Both the position numbers and the translations under genes were made by a program. The notes below the pieces were generated by a model that had not been told where the DNA came from, did no database searches, and worked only from the letters and a program-made list of their open reading frames with translations. DNA of 64,000 bases from Deinococcus rubellus (GTDB taxonomy: Bacteria > Deinococcota > Deinococci > Deinococcales > Deinococcaceae), in the NCBI RefSeq assembly GCF_025244745.1, contig NZ_CP104213.1, forward strand, positions 1,109,501 through 1,173,500. Direction: 5' to 3'. This document shows positions 17,431-26,255 of the stretch, in pieces. The first letter of the stretch is position 1. Each line of letters begins with the position of its first letter.

Positions 17431-19518
17431 ATGACCGAGACCCAGCCCCGCACCACCGTCCCCAAAGACCGCTGGAACGATGCCGACGCGCCCAAATCTG
17501 ACGGCCTCGCTTCTCTTTCCTACCGCTCCAACCTGCTCGGCTCAGACCGCACCCTTGTGAATATCTACGGCGGCAACACCAGCACCAAGAGTGTGGAGAA
17601 AGATCATCTGGGCCGCGACGTGACGGTGCTGTGGGTCAAGGGGTCGGGGTCGGACATCGCCACCATTACCGAGAAAGGCTTCGCGGGGCTGAAGCTCGAC
17701 GAGGTGCTGCCGCTGTTTGACCGCGCCGAGATGACCGACGAGGAGATGACGGCCTACCTGGACCGCACTGCCTTCGAGGTGGGCCGCCCGCGCCAGAGCA
17801 TCGAGACGTTGCTGCACGCCTTCGTTCCCGCCAAGCACGTGGACCACACCCACCCCGACGCCATCATCGGCATTGCCTGTACGCTGGGCGGCCCGGACGT
17901 GATGCGCGAGATCTACGGGGACCGGGCAGCCTGGGTGGACTACATTCGGCCCGGCTTTACCCTGTCGCAGCAGATCGGCGCAGCGGTGCGAGGCAATCCC
18001 AAGCTGGAAGCGGTGGTGATGGGCAAGCACGGCCTGGTCACCTGGGGCGACACCTCCAAAGAGAGTTACGAGAAGACCTTGCAGATCATCGGTGAGGCGC
18101 AGGCCTACCTCGATGCCCACGCTGAGGCCCAGCCGTTCGGCGGCGCGAAAGTGCAGAGCGTGCCGGAGGGGGAGCGTGACGCCCTGCTGGCGGCGGTGCT
18201 ACCGATCTTGCGCGGCGCGATGAAGGGAGCGCGTCCGGTGATTCTGGAAGTGGACACCTCGCCGAGCGTCTTAGAATTCGTCAACTCCAACGCCGCCGCC
18301 GAACTCTCACAGGTGGGTGCGGCCTGCCCCGATCACCTCGTGCATACCAAGCGGGTGCCGCTGTACCTCGACTGGACGCCGGAGCAGGGTCAGGATGCCC
18401 TCATAGCCGCCGCGCAGGACGGGGTAAAGCGCTTCAAAGCCGAATACGCCGAATATTTTGACGCCAACAAAGCCGAGGGCGACGTGATGTTCACCCCCTC
18501 GCCGCGCGTGGTGCTGATTCCGGGCCTGGGGATGGTGACGAGTGGCCCCGACGCGCAGGGAGCCGACGTGTCGCGCCAGCTGTATACCCGCGCCATTCAG
18601 GTGATGAAAAGCGCCAGCAGTCTGAGCGGCTTCGTGAGCCTGTCGGCGGCCGAGAGCTACGCCATCGAATACTGGCCGATGGAACTCTACAAACTCAGTC
18701 TCAAGCCCGCGCCCAAAGCGCTGGAAGGCCACGTGGCGCTCATCACGGGTGCGGCCAGCGGCATCGGGCGGGCGATTGCCCATAGGCTGGCGGCGGACGG
18801 CGCGCACATCGTCGTCGCTGACCTGAACGCGGACGGCGGAGCAGTGGTGGCCGGGGAAGTGACCAGGCAGCGCGGCCACCGCCGGGCCACCAGCGTCAGC
18901 ATGAACGTGACCGAGGAGAGCCAGGTCATCGGCGCGTATCAGCATGCTGTCCTGACCTACGGCGGCGTGGACATCGCCGTCAACAATGCGGGTATCGCCT
19001 CCAGCGCCCCGATTGAGGACACCTCGCTGGAGATGTGGAACCGCAACCAGAGCATCCTCTCCACCGGGTACTTTCTGGTGGCCCGCCAGGCGTTCCGGCT
19101 GATGAAGGCGCAGGGCACCGGTGGCAATCTGGTCTTCATCGGCAGTAAGAACAGCGTGGCGGCGGGCAAGAACGCGGCAGCCTACAGTGCGGCCAAGGCG
19201 GCGGAGTTGCACCTGGCCCGCTGTCTGGCCGAGGAGGGCGGCGCGGCGGGTATCCGGGTCAACTCGGTGCTGCCCGACGGCATCCTGGCCGGAAGCAGCA
19301 TCTGGGACGGCAAGTGGCGGGCCGAGCGGGCGGCGACCTACGGCATCGAACCCGACAAACTGGAGGAGTTCTACCGCAACCGCACGACCTTGAAAGTAAA
19401 CGTGCTGCCCGAAGACATTGCCGAGGCGACCTACTGGCTGACCTCGCCCGCTTCCGCCAAGACGACCGGCGGCGTGATCACGGTGGACGGCGGGGTGCCG
19501 ACGGCATATGTGCGGTGA
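17431..19518 (+). CDS. rhaD: Bifunctional rhamnulose-1-phosphate aldolase / L-lactaldehyde dehydrogenase
   Basis: Splits rhamnulose 1-phosphate into DHAP and L-lactaldehyde, then oxidises the aldehyde to L-lactate. 695 residues in two domains. The class II aldolase domain (1 to about 425) has HVDHTHPDAIIG, a zinc-binding H-x-H, and KHGLVTWG. The short-chain dehydrogenase domain (about 430-695) has TGAASGIGRAIA for cofactor, NNAG, and YSAAKAAELHLARCL as the YxxxK site. This fusion is known as RhaEW/RhaD in Bacillus and Rhizobium. AAGGAG precedes the ATG. The lactate product explains the lutABC genes further down the same operon. Confidence 0.93.
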   Translation: MTETQPRTTVPKDRWNDADAPKSDGLASLSYRSNLLGSDRTLVNIYGGNTSTKSVEKDHLGRDVTVLWVKGSGSDIATITEKGFAGLKLDEVLPLFDRAEMTDEEMTAYLDRTAFEVGRPRQSIETLLHAFVPAKHVDHTHPDAIIGIACTLGGPDVMREIYGDRAAWVDYIRPGFTLSQQIGAAVRGNPKLEAVVMGKHGLVTWGDTSKESYEKTLQIIGEAQAYLDAHAEAQPFGGAKVQSVPEGERDALLAAVLPILRGAMKGARPVILEVDTSPSVLEFVNSNAAAELSQVGAACPDHLVHTKRVPLYLDWTPEQGQDALIAAAQDGVKRFKAEYAEYFDANKAEGDVMFTPSPRVVLIPGLGMVTSGPDAQGADVSRQLYTRAIQVMKSASSLSGFVSLSAAESYAIEYWPMELYKLSLKPAPKALEGHVALITGAASGIGRAIAHRLAADGAHIVVADLNADGGAVVAGEVTRQRGHRRATSVSMNVTEESQVIGAYQHAVLTYGGVDIAVNNAGIASSAPIEDTSLEMWNRNQSILSTGYFLVARQAFRLMKAQGTGGNLVFIGSKNSVAAGKNAAAYSAAKAAELHLARCLAEEGGAAGIRVNSVLPDGILAGSSIWDGKWRAERAATYGIEPDKLEEFYRNRTTLKVNVLPEDIAEATYWLTSPASAKTTGGVITVDGGVPTAYVR

Positions 19519-19524
19519 GCAGTC

Positions 19525-20928
19525 ATGGTGACGTCTCGCCATATTGCTATTGACCTCGGAGCCTCCAGTGGCCGGGTCGCCCTCGGCACGGTGGAAGGCG
19601 GCAAACTCAAGGTGGAGATCCTTCACCGCTTTCCCAATGGCGGCGTCCCCGTGCGCGGGCAACTCTACTGGGACATCCTGGGCCTGTGGCGCGAGGTACT
19701 TCACGGGCTCAAGCTGGCCTCAAGTTACGGCCAGATTGCCAGCATCGGCGTCAATTCCTGGGCAGTGGACTACGGGCTGGTCGGTAAAAGTGGCGACCTG
19801 CTCGGTCAGGTCCACCATTACCGCAGCCCGTGCCTCGGCGGCGTCATGGAGCAGGTCCGGGCGCAGCTCACCGATGAGGCCATCTACAGCGCCACTGGTA
19901 TCCAGTTTCTGCCGTTCAACACGCTCTATCAGCTCGCCGCCGAATCGCCGGAAACACTGAAGCGGGCCGACAAATTGCTGATGATTCCCGATCTGCTGCA
20001 CTTCTGGCTGTGCGGCGTGGCCGTCACCGAGCGCACCAACGCCAGCACCACCCAGTTTTACAATCCGCAAACTGGAGGGTGGGCTGCCGACCTGCTGGAC
20101 GCGCTCGACATTCCGCTTTCGCTTCTGCCGCCTATCGCCGAAGCCGGTGCCGATCTGGGCGCACTCAGCCCCGAAGTCGTGCGCGAGACGCAGCTCACCG
20201 GAACCCGCGTCGTTCTGCCCGCCACCCACGACACCGCCTCGGCGGTGGCCGCCGTGCCCGCCGAGGGCCAGGGCTGGGCGTATGTCTCCAGCGGCACCTG
20301 GAGCCTGGTCGGCATCGAAACGTCGCAGCCGATCATCAGCGCCCGCAGTTTGGCCGAGAACCTGACCAACGAGGCGGGCGTGGGCGGCACCACCCGCCTG
20401 CTCAAGAACGTCATGGGCCTGTGGATTATCCAGCAGTGCAACGAGGTCTGGAAGCTGGACTACGCCGACCTCTACGCCCAGGCTGCCGGGGTGGCGAGCG
20501 GTCCCACCATTGACCCTGATGACGTCCGCTTTCTTCCCCCCGGTGCGGACATGCCCCTGCGTGTCCAGACTTCCTGCGTCCAGAGCGGACAGAGATCGCC
20601 CCAGACCCCTGCCGAGATCACCCGCTGCGTGCTGGACAGCCTGGCGCTCAGGACGGCGCAGATTCTGAACACGCTGGAAGAGGTGGGTGGCCAGCGCATC
20701 GACACCATGCATGTGGTCGGCGGCGGCTCGCAGATTGCCCTGCTCAACCAACTGATCGCCGACGCCAGCGGCAAAACCGTGGTCGCGGGTCCGGTGGAGG
20801 CCACCCTGATGGGCAACCTGCTGATTCAGGCGGGGTTGCCTCTCACCGAACTGCGCCGCACCGTGCGAGACTCGTGCGAATTGCAGACCTTCTCGCCAAA
20901 GACAGCTACCGTTCAGTCATGCAGATAG
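19525..20928 (+). CDS. rhaB: Rhamnulokinase
   Basis: Phosphorylates L-rhamnulose with ATP to rhamnulose 1-phosphate, the substrate of RhaD. 467 residues of the FGGY kinase family. The N-terminal phosphate-binding strand is IAIDLGASSGRVALG, GVNSWAVDYGLVGKSGDLLGQVHHYR contains the catalytic region, THDTASAVAAVP is the hinge segment, and VVGGGSQIALLNQLIADASG is the C-terminal adenosine motif. It starts six bases after the rhaD stop and its end overlaps lutA by ten bases, which places the lut genes in the same operon. Confidence 0.93.
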   Translation: MVTSRHIAIDLGASSGRVALGTVEGGKLKVEILHRFPNGGVPVRGQLYWDILGLWREVLHGLKLASSYGQIASIGVNSWAVDYGLVGKSGDLLGQVHHYRSPCLGGVMEQVRAQLTDEAIYSATGIQFLPFNTLYQLAAESPETLKRADKLLMIPDLLHFWLCGVAVTERTNASTTQFYNPQTGGWAADLLDALDIPLSLLPPIAEAGADLGALSPEVVRETQLTGTRVVLPATHDTASAVAAVPAEGQGWAYVSSGTWSLVGIETSQPIISARSLAENLTNEAGVGGTTRLLKNVMGLWIIQQCNEVWKLDYADLYAQAAGVASGPTIDPDDVRFLPPGADMPLRVQTSCVQSGQRSPQTPAEITRCVLDSLALRTAQILNTLEEVGGQRIDTMHVVGGGSQIALLNQLIADASGKTVVAGPVEATLMGNLLIQAGLPLTELRRTVRDSCELQTFSPKTATVQSCR

Positions 20929-21725
20929 ACCTGTTTATCACCTGCCTCAACGACGCCCTGTTTCCCCAGACCGGGCTGGCGACAGCGCGGCTGCTGCGGC
21001 GGCTGGGCCATACCGTCCGCTTTAACGAGGCCCAGACCTGCTGCGGTCAGATGCACTTCAACACTGGCTATCAGGCTGAGGCGCTGCCACTGATCCGCAA
21101 ATTCGTCCGCGACTTCAAAGATGCCGAAGTGATCGTGGCCCCCAGCGGTTCCTGCGTGGCCTTCGTGCGCGATCTGTATCCGAGAGCGGCAGAGTGGGCT
21201 GGGGACGACGAGCTTTTACAAGAAGTCACCGAGTTGGGCAAGCGTACCTACGAACTCAGCGAGTTTCTGGTCAAGGTGCTGGGCGTAGAGGACGTCGGCG
21301 CGTACTATCCGCACCGCGTCACCTATCATCCGACCTGCCACGCCGCCCGGCTGCTGCGGGTGGGCGACGCTCCGCTGCAACTGCTGCGAAAGGTGCGCGG
21401 CCTGACCCTGGTGGAGCTGCCCGCCAGTGATCAGTGCTGCGGCTTCGGCGGCACTTTTAGCGTCAAGAATCCCGAAACCAGTACGGCGATGCTGGCCGAC
21501 AAAGTGCAGAGTGTGATGGGGACCGGAGCCGAATCCTGCACGGCGGGCGACAACAGTTGCCTGATGCACATCGGCGGCGGCCTCAGCCGTCTGCAAAGCG
21601 GAGTGGGGGTGGTGCATCTGGCGGAGATTCTGGCGAGTACCGAGTCGAGCAGCACTGGGTCCAATAGGGCTGGCAACTCGGAAACAATTGGCGCGGTGCA
21701 GGTCAGTGCCGAGGCATTGCTGTGA
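20919..21725 (+). CDS. lutA: Lactate utilization protein A (CCG-type Fe-S subunit)
   Basis: Part of the LutABC (LldEFG) complex that oxidises L-lactate to pyruvate. The 268-residue protein has the two cysteine-rich CCG domains expected: TCCGQMHFNTG near residue 48 and CHAARLL ... SDQCCGFGGTFSVKNPE near residue 180. Start chosen at ATG 20919-20921 (MQIDLFITCLNDALFPQTG), the conserved LutA beginning, although it lies ten bases inside rhaB. The C-terminal ~30 residues (TESSSTGSNRAG...) look unconserved. It overlaps lutB by GTGA. Confidence 0.92.
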   Translation: MQIDLFITCLNDALFPQTGLATARLLRRLGHTVRFNEAQTCCGQMHFNTGYQAEALPLIRKFVRDFKDAEVIVAPSGSCVAFVRDLYPRAAEWAGDDELLQEVTELGKRTYELSEFLVKVLGVEDVGAYYPHRVTYHPTCHAARLLRVGDAPLQLLRKVRGLTLVELPASDQCCGFGGTFSVKNPETSTAMLADKVQSVMGTGAESCTAGDNSCLMHIGGGLSRLQSGVGVVHLAEILASTESSSTGSNRAGNSETIGAVQVSAEALL

Positions 21726-23146
21726 GCGCCGGAGGCATTCGCCCGTCCCGGCCTTTCCCCGACGCGGCCAGGGACACCCTGCAAGACGCCCAGATGCGGC
21801 GCAACCTCCGGCACGCAACCACCACCATCCGTGAGAAGCGGCTGCGGGCGGTCGCGGAGTTGCCTGACTGGGAAGCCATCCGCACGCACGGCGCAGCCCT
21901 CAAGGACGCCGCGCTCGCCGACCTGGCCGAGCATCTGCTGACGCTGGAGGCAGCAGTCAAGCGCCGGGGTGGTCAGGTTCACTGGGCGCGGGATGCTGAA
22001 GAGGCCCGCCGTATCGTGGCCGACCTCGCCGCCGCGCACGGGGCGCAGGAAATCATCAAAGTTAAAAGTATCAGCACCGACGAGATCGAGCTGAACGCGG
22101 CCCTGGAAGCGCGCGGCATCCGGGCCATCGAGACCGATTTGGCCGAGCTGATCGTGCAACTGGCGGGCGACACGCCGAGCCATATTCTGGTGCCCGCCAT
22201 TCACAAGAACCGCGCCGAGATTCGTGATCTGTTCCGGCGCGAGCTGGGCGCGGACTTGCAAACCGACGAGCCGAAAGAGCTGGCCGAGGCTGCCCGCCTG
22301 TACCTGCGCGAGAAATTCCTGAGCACCAAAGTGGCGGTGTCGGGCGGCAACTTCGCGCTGGCCGATACGGGAACGGTGTGCATCGTGGAATCGGAAGGCA
22401 ACGGGCGGATGTGCCTGACCCTGCCGGACGTGCTGATCACTGTGATGGGCATCGAGAAGGTGCTGCCCCGCTGGGCCGACATCGCGCCGTTCATGCAGCT
22501 GCTGCCGCGCAGCTCTACCGCCGAGCGGATGAACCCGTACACGAGTTTCTGGAGCGGGGTCACGCCCGGTGACGGCCCGCAGGAATTCCATCTGGTGCTG
22601 CTGGACAACGGGCGCACCGACGTGCTGGCCGATCAGGTGGGCCGCGAAACCCTGCGCTGCATCCGCTGCTCGGCGTGCCTCAATGTCTGTCCAGTGTACG
22701 AGCGGGCGGGTGGACATGCTTACGGCAGCGTGTATCCCGGCCCCATCGGCGCGATCCTGACGCCGCAACTGCTGCATCTGGAAGACGAGAACGCCAATTC
22801 TTTGCCCTGGGCCAGCAGTTTGTGCGGGGCCTGTTACGACGCCTGCCCGGTCAAGATCAACATTCCCGAGATTCTGATTTATTTGCGCGGGCAGATCACG
22901 ACGCACAAAGCGCCGAGCGTTGAAAGTATCGCCATGAAAACGGCGGCCTGGATTTTCAACGAGCCGTTCCGCTTCGAGGGCGCACTCAAACTCGCCCGCG
23001 TCGGTCAGGGACCATTGGTGCAGCACGGCGCGATTCACGCCCTGCCCGGTCTGCTGGGTGGCTGGACGAGTTCGCGCAATCTGCCTGCCTTTCCGGCCAG
23101 ATCGTTTCGTGAGCTGTGGCGTGAGGAGGGACGAAATGACGAGTGA
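21722..23146 (+). CDS. lutB: Lactate utilization protein B (4Fe-4S ferredoxin-type subunit)
   Basis: Core Fe-S subunit of the LutABC L-lactate oxidation complex. 474 residues: an N-terminal LUD domain (SISTDEIELNAALEARGIRAIETDLAELIVQ, VSGGNFALADTGTVCIVESEGNGRM), then two 4Fe-4S clusters with CIRCSACLNVCPVY near residue 310 and CGACYDACPVKINIPE near 360. GTG start overlaps the lutA stop. A rhamnose-to-lactate pathway directly upstream supplies its substrate. The C-terminus runs into lutC by 11 bases. Confidence 0.94.
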   Translation: MSAGGIRPSRPFPDAARDTLQDAQMRRNLRHATTTIREKRLRAVAELPDWEAIRTHGAALKDAALADLAEHLLTLEAAVKRRGGQVHWARDAEEARRIVADLAAAHGAQEIIKVKSISTDEIELNAALEARGIRAIETDLAELIVQLAGDTPSHILVPAIHKNRAEIRDLFRRELGADLQTDEPKELAEAARLYLREKFLSTKVAVSGGNFALADTGTVCIVESEGNGRMCLTLPDVLITVMGIEKVLPRWADIAPFMQLLPRSSTAERMNPYTSFWSGVTPGDGPQEFHLVLLDNGRTDVLADQVGRETLRCIRCSACLNVCPVYERAGGHAYGSVYPGPIGAILTPQLLHLEDENANSLPWASSLCGACYDACPVKINIPEILIYLRGQITTHKAPSVESIAMKTAAWIFNEPFRFEGALKLARVGQGPLVQHGAIHALPGLLGGWTSSRNLPAFPARSFRELWREEGRNDE

Positions 23147-23759
23147 GGCCCGCCTGGACATCCTGACCCGCATCAACCGGGCCACCGCTGGGCAGAAGCC
23201 GGAGCTGGAGCGCCCCGCTATCCCCGCGTCCAGCCGCCCGCAGGCCGGGATCGTGGCCCAGTTTGCCGAGTACGCCGCCGAGTACCGCGCCGAGGTCCAC
23301 CGCGTTCTGGAAGCCGAGTTGTCCGCTCTGCTTTCCGAACTGCTGGCCGGAGCCGCCACCTTACAGCCAGCCGGGTTCCCATTCGCCGTCCAGATCGGCG
23401 GCACTCCCGACACCCAGCAGTCACACGCCGAACTCAGCCACTTCGATGCTGTACTGACAGGCTGCGCCGTCGCCATCGCCGAAACCGGAACCGTCGTACT
23501 CGATCACGGTCCCGGTCAGGGACGGCGGGCGCTGACGCTGATTCCCGACTGGCACGTCTGCGTGGTGCGGGCCGCTCAGGTGGTGGAGAGCGTGCCGCAG
23601 GCGGTGGCAGCCTTACAAGCGGCAGTCGCGGCGGGCCGTCCCCTGACCTGGATCAGCGGGCCGAGCGCCACCAGCGACATCGAACTCAGCCGGGTGGAGG
23701 GCGTTCATGGGCCGAGGCGACTGACGATTGTGGTCGTGGACGAGGCCCCACCGCTTTAG
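23136..23759 (+). CDS. lutC: Lactate utilization protein C
   Basis: Third subunit of the LutABC complex, a LUD-domain protein of 207 residues. AVLTGCAVAIAETGTVVLDHGPGQGRRALTLIPDWHVCVV and WISGPSATSDIELSRVEGVHGPRRL are the conserved strands of the family, with the G-P-S-x-T-x-D-I-E motif. Start ATG 23136-23138 follows a strong GAGGAGG site within the lutB end. It is the last gene of the rhamnose/lactate operon. Its TAG stop overlaps the stop of the convergent adenosyltransferase gene, and no terminator is visible between them. Confidence 0.93.
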   Translation: MTSEARLDILTRINRATAGQKPELERPAIPASSRPQAGIVAQFAEYAAEYRAEVHRVLEAELSALLSELLAGAATLQPAGFPFAVQIGGTPDTQQSHAELSHFDAVLTGCAVAIAETGTVVLDHGPGQGRRALTLIPDWHVCVVRAAQVVESVPQAVAALQAAVAAGRPLTWISGPSATSDIELSRVEGVHGPRRLTIVVVDEAPPL

Positions 23760-24349
23760 CTGTCCGGTTTCGCTGCCTTGCGCCTCGGCTTGACCTGCCA
23801 GGCTTCCTCGCTCAGCCCGGCGCGGGCATTCACGGCGCGGGCCATCACGAACAGCAAATCCGAGACGCGGTTGAGGTAGATCTGCGCCTGGAGATTGGCG
23901 TCCTCCACGTCCATCAGCCGCAGCATGTCGCGCTCGGCCCGCCTCGCCACACTGCGGGCCACATGCAGGCTGGCTCCAACAGGTGTGCCACTGGGATGAA
24001 TGAAGTGGGTCAGCGGGGCCACGCCGTCCTGGTAGCGGTCAATCATCGCCTCCAGGAACGCCGCGTCTTCCTCGTCCATACGGGCGATATTTTTGGCGTA
24101 GGGGCTGTCTTGGCGGGTGGCGAGATCTGCGCCCAAATCAAACAGGGCGTTTTGCAGATACTCCAGGTCCGTTTCCACATCATCCTGCGGCGTGTGCGAG
24201 CGGGCGTTGTGGGCGCGGGCAAGGCCCAGCACGCTGTTGAGTTCGTCCACCGTGCCGTAAGCCTCGACTCGGGGGTGGGCCTTACTCACGCGGTCTGCAC
24301 CGTAGAGTCCGGTCTGACCGCCGTCGCCGGTGCGGGTGTAGAGTTTCAT
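23756..24349 (-). CDS. Cob(I)alamin adenosyltransferase, PduO type
   Basis: Transfers the adenosyl group of ATP to cob(I)alamin to make coenzyme B12. About 197 residues. The N-terminal TRTGDGGQTGLYGADRV is the PduO ATP-binding motif. DLATR, then FIHPSGTPVGASLHVARSVARRAERD and YLNRVSDLLFVMAR are the conserved C-terminal helices of the trimeric family. Start chosen at ATG 24347-24349; TACCTT six bases upstream suggests a leaderless message. It is convergent with lutC, with overlapping stop codons. Not related to the CobA type. The C-terminal basic tail (KPRRKAAKPDS) is short and unconserved. Confidence 0.93.
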   Translation of the reverse strand: MKLYTRTGDGGQTGLYGADRVSKAHPRVEAYGTVDELNSVLGLARAHNARSHTPQDDVETDLEYLQNALFDLGADLATRQDSPYAKNIARMDEEDAAFLEAMIDRYQDGVAPLTHFIHPSGTPVGASLHVARSVARRAERDMLRLMDVEDANLQAQIYLNRVSDLLFVMARAVNARAGLSEEAWQVKPRRKAAKPDS

Positions 24350-24355
24350 GACCTC

Positions 24356-24361
24356 AAGGTA
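24356..24361 (-). promoter_or_regulatory. Candidate leaderless -10 element of the adenosyltransferase gene
   Basis: TACCTT is six bases before the chosen ATG. The nearest purine-rich stretch (GAGGT) would be too close to the start to act as a ribosome site. Confidence 0.4.
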
Positions 24362-24410
24362 GAGCAAACGGCGCAGCTGACTCTGAATGAACGCCCACGG
24401 CTTTCTTTTT

Positions 24411-25931
24411 CTAGACCTTGCGCCCGGTCCGCTCGGTCAGGTCACGCAGCCGCCCGGCCAGCTCGTAGGTCACCGTGCCGTCCCGGTAGCGCCAGGTCCA
24501 GTTCTCCGGGCCGGTGCTGCCCGGCAGGTTCATGCGGTCCTCGGTGCTCAGATTGAGCAGGTCTTGCAGCGGTACCACGGCCAGGTTGGCTTTTGACTCG
24601 AAGGCGATCTCGGTCAGCATCCAGGCGAAACTCTCCTCGCTGGGGTCGCTGTGGGTGTAGATCCGGAAGGTGTGGTGTTCGTGTTCGTCGGCATTGCGCC
24701 ACCAGCCCCTCGTGGTGTCATTGTCATGGGTGCCGGTATACACCACCTGGTTTTCCTTGAGGTTGTGCGGCAGAAAGGCGTTCACGGCAAAGTCGCCGCC
24801 GCCGAAGGCGAATTGCAGCACCGCCATGCCCGGCAGGCCATAGTCGTCGCGCAGCGCTTCCACATCCGGCGTGATGACGCCCAGGTCCTCGGCGATGATC
24901 GGCAAATCGCCCAGCGCTTTTCTGACCGCTTCGAACATCTGGTGGCCCAGCGCGGGTTTCCACTCGCCGATCATGGCCGTCTCGGCAGGGTAGGGGATTT
25001 CCCAGTACCCGGCAAAGCCCCTGAAGTGATCGACCCGGATCAGGTCGTAGAGCTTCAGGCTGGCCTGAAAGCGGCGAATCCACCATTGAAAGCCGTTTTG
25101 CTTCATAGCGTCCCAGTCGTAGAGAGGATTGCCCCAGAGCTGGCCGGTGTCGCTGAAATAGTCCGGCGGCACGCCCGCCACCACCGTCGGCTGGCCCTCG
25201 TCGTCGAAGAAAAATTGCTCGGGGTTGGCCCAGGCGTCCGAGGAATCCATCGCCACGAAGATGGGAATGTCGCCGATCACCTGCACGCCCTGTCCGGCGG
25301 CGTAGGTGCGAATGGCCGTCCACTGCTGGAAAAACAGGAACTGCTGGAAGGAGTAGCGCTCGATCTCACGAATCAGCCGGGTTCGGGCCTCGGTCATGAC
25401 GTCGGCCTCACGCCTGCGAATCGGCAGCGGCCAGGTGTTCCAGGGCAGGCCGCCCTGCTCGTTTTTCAGCGCCATGAACAGGGCGTAGTCTTCCAGCCAG
25501 TGATGCTCGGTGGTTCTGAACGCCTGAAACTCGGTGTCGAGCTTGCCCATCTGGCCCTCGGCGCGCGCCGCGTCGAAGTGCGAGAAGGCGCGGCTGAGCA
25601 TCTGGTTGCGCCAGATGTACTGCAAGCCGAAGTCCACCCGGTCGGGGCTGAAGTCTGGCACGGCGTCGAAGTCCACGTCCAGCAGCAGTTTCTGTTCACG
25701 CAGGGTCTCCAGACACACCAGGTACGGGTTGCCTGCAAAGGCCGAGAACGCCTGATAGGGGCTGTCGCCGTAGCCGGTGGGGCCGAGCGGCATGACCTGC
25801 CAGTAGCGCTGCCCGCCTGCCGCAAGCCAGTCGACGAAGTGCCGAGCGTCCTCGCCGAGTTCGCCGATGCCGTAGGGACCGGGCAAGCTGGTGGGGTGAA
25901 GAAGAACGCCACTGGAACGGGAAATACTCAT
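24411..25931 (-). CDS. malQ: 4-alpha-glucanotransferase (amylomaltase)
   Basis: Transfers alpha-1,4-glucan chains between maltodextrins (GH77). About 506 residues, the usual size for the bacterial short form. SRSSGVLLHPTSLPGPYGIGELG opens the protein, IRVDHFRGFAGYWEIP contains the nucleophile Asp in R-x-D-H-F, IIAEDLGVITPDV has the acid/base Glu, and YTGTHDNDTTRGWW has the third catalytic Asp. ATG 25929-25931 follows AAGGAG. The frame extends upstream but the added residues are not GH77. A TACAAT -10 and an inverted repeat lie upstream. Maltose-type transport genes are about 30 kb away in the same window and share the operator-like repeat. Confidence 0.96.
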   Translation of the reverse strand: MSISRSSGVLLHPTSLPGPYGIGELGEDARHFVDWLAAGGQRYWQVMPLGPTGYGDSPYQAFSAFAGNPYLVCLETLREQKLLLDVDFDAVPDFSPDRVDFGLQYIWRNQMLSRAFSHFDAARAEGQMGKLDTEFQAFRTTEHHWLEDYALFMALKNEQGGLPWNTWPLPIRRREADVMTEARTRLIREIERYSFQQFLFFQQWTAIRTYAAGQGVQVIGDIPIFVAMDSSDAWANPEQFFFDDEGQPTVVAGVPPDYFSDTGQLWGNPLYDWDAMKQNGFQWWIRRFQASLKLYDLIRVDHFRGFAGYWEIPYPAETAMIGEWKPALGHQMFEAVRKALGDLPIIAEDLGVITPDVEALRDDYGLPGMAVLQFAFGGGDFAVNAFLPHNLKENQVVYTGTHDNDTTRGWWRNADEHEHHTFRIYTHSDPSEESFAWMLTEIAFESKANLAVVPLQDLLNLSTEDRMNLPGSTGPENWTWRYRDGTVTYELAGRLRDLTERTGRKV

Positions 25932-25999
25932 GCTGTCTCCTTGACCGGAAGGGGTGCTGCCGCTCCTGGCTGCCTGGAGAGCGCGTGTCGCGGCGGCAT

Positions 26000-26031
26000 T
26001 GGAACCCTTTCCATTGATAGCCGGGATTGTA
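26000..26031 (-). promoter_or_regulatory. malQ promoter -10 and operator-like inverted repeat
   Basis: TACAAT at 26026-26031 is a good -10, with a weak -35 (TTTGCG). Just downstream, 26000-26013 is the perfect dyad TGGAA-AGGG-TTCCA, placed where a repressor would block early elongation. A site of the same form, GGAA-N4-TTCC, lies below the promoter of the sugar ABC transporter (59870-59883). LacI-family MalR-type control is a reasonable inference. Confidence 0.6.
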
Positions 26032-26094
26032 GCAAGGCGGCGGCGAGCGCAAAGACACGGCTCAGGACAACGGGCCTTAAGGAAACAGTGCTCC

Positions 26095-26134
26095 AAAAAA
26101 ATGCCCTCCCGCGCCGCGTGGGTGCAGGAGGGCA
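26095..26134 (-). terminator. Terminator after the DUF503 gene
   Basis: On the minus strand TGCCCTCC and GGAGGGCA form an 8-bp stem around a GC-rich 17-base loop, followed by seven T. It lies about 120 bases after the DUF503 stop and insulates malQ. The rest of the 324-base malQ/DUF503 gap (25932-26255) has only the malQ promoter signals. Confidence 0.85.
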
Positions 26135-26255
26135 GAAGGCGTCGCCTGGGCAATGTCGAGGTGTGGGCGGAGTTCAGCGCACTGCTGTTTGCCGAAGCCT
26201 CAGGGGCCTGGACTTTCCGACCCCTTTCCCCGGCGCAGTGCCCACATGCTGCCTT

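Noticed and set aside
21431..23476. 681-residue minus-strand frame opposite lutABC
   Set aside because: It spans three overlapping lut genes with clear Fe-S motifs; its translation shows no domain.
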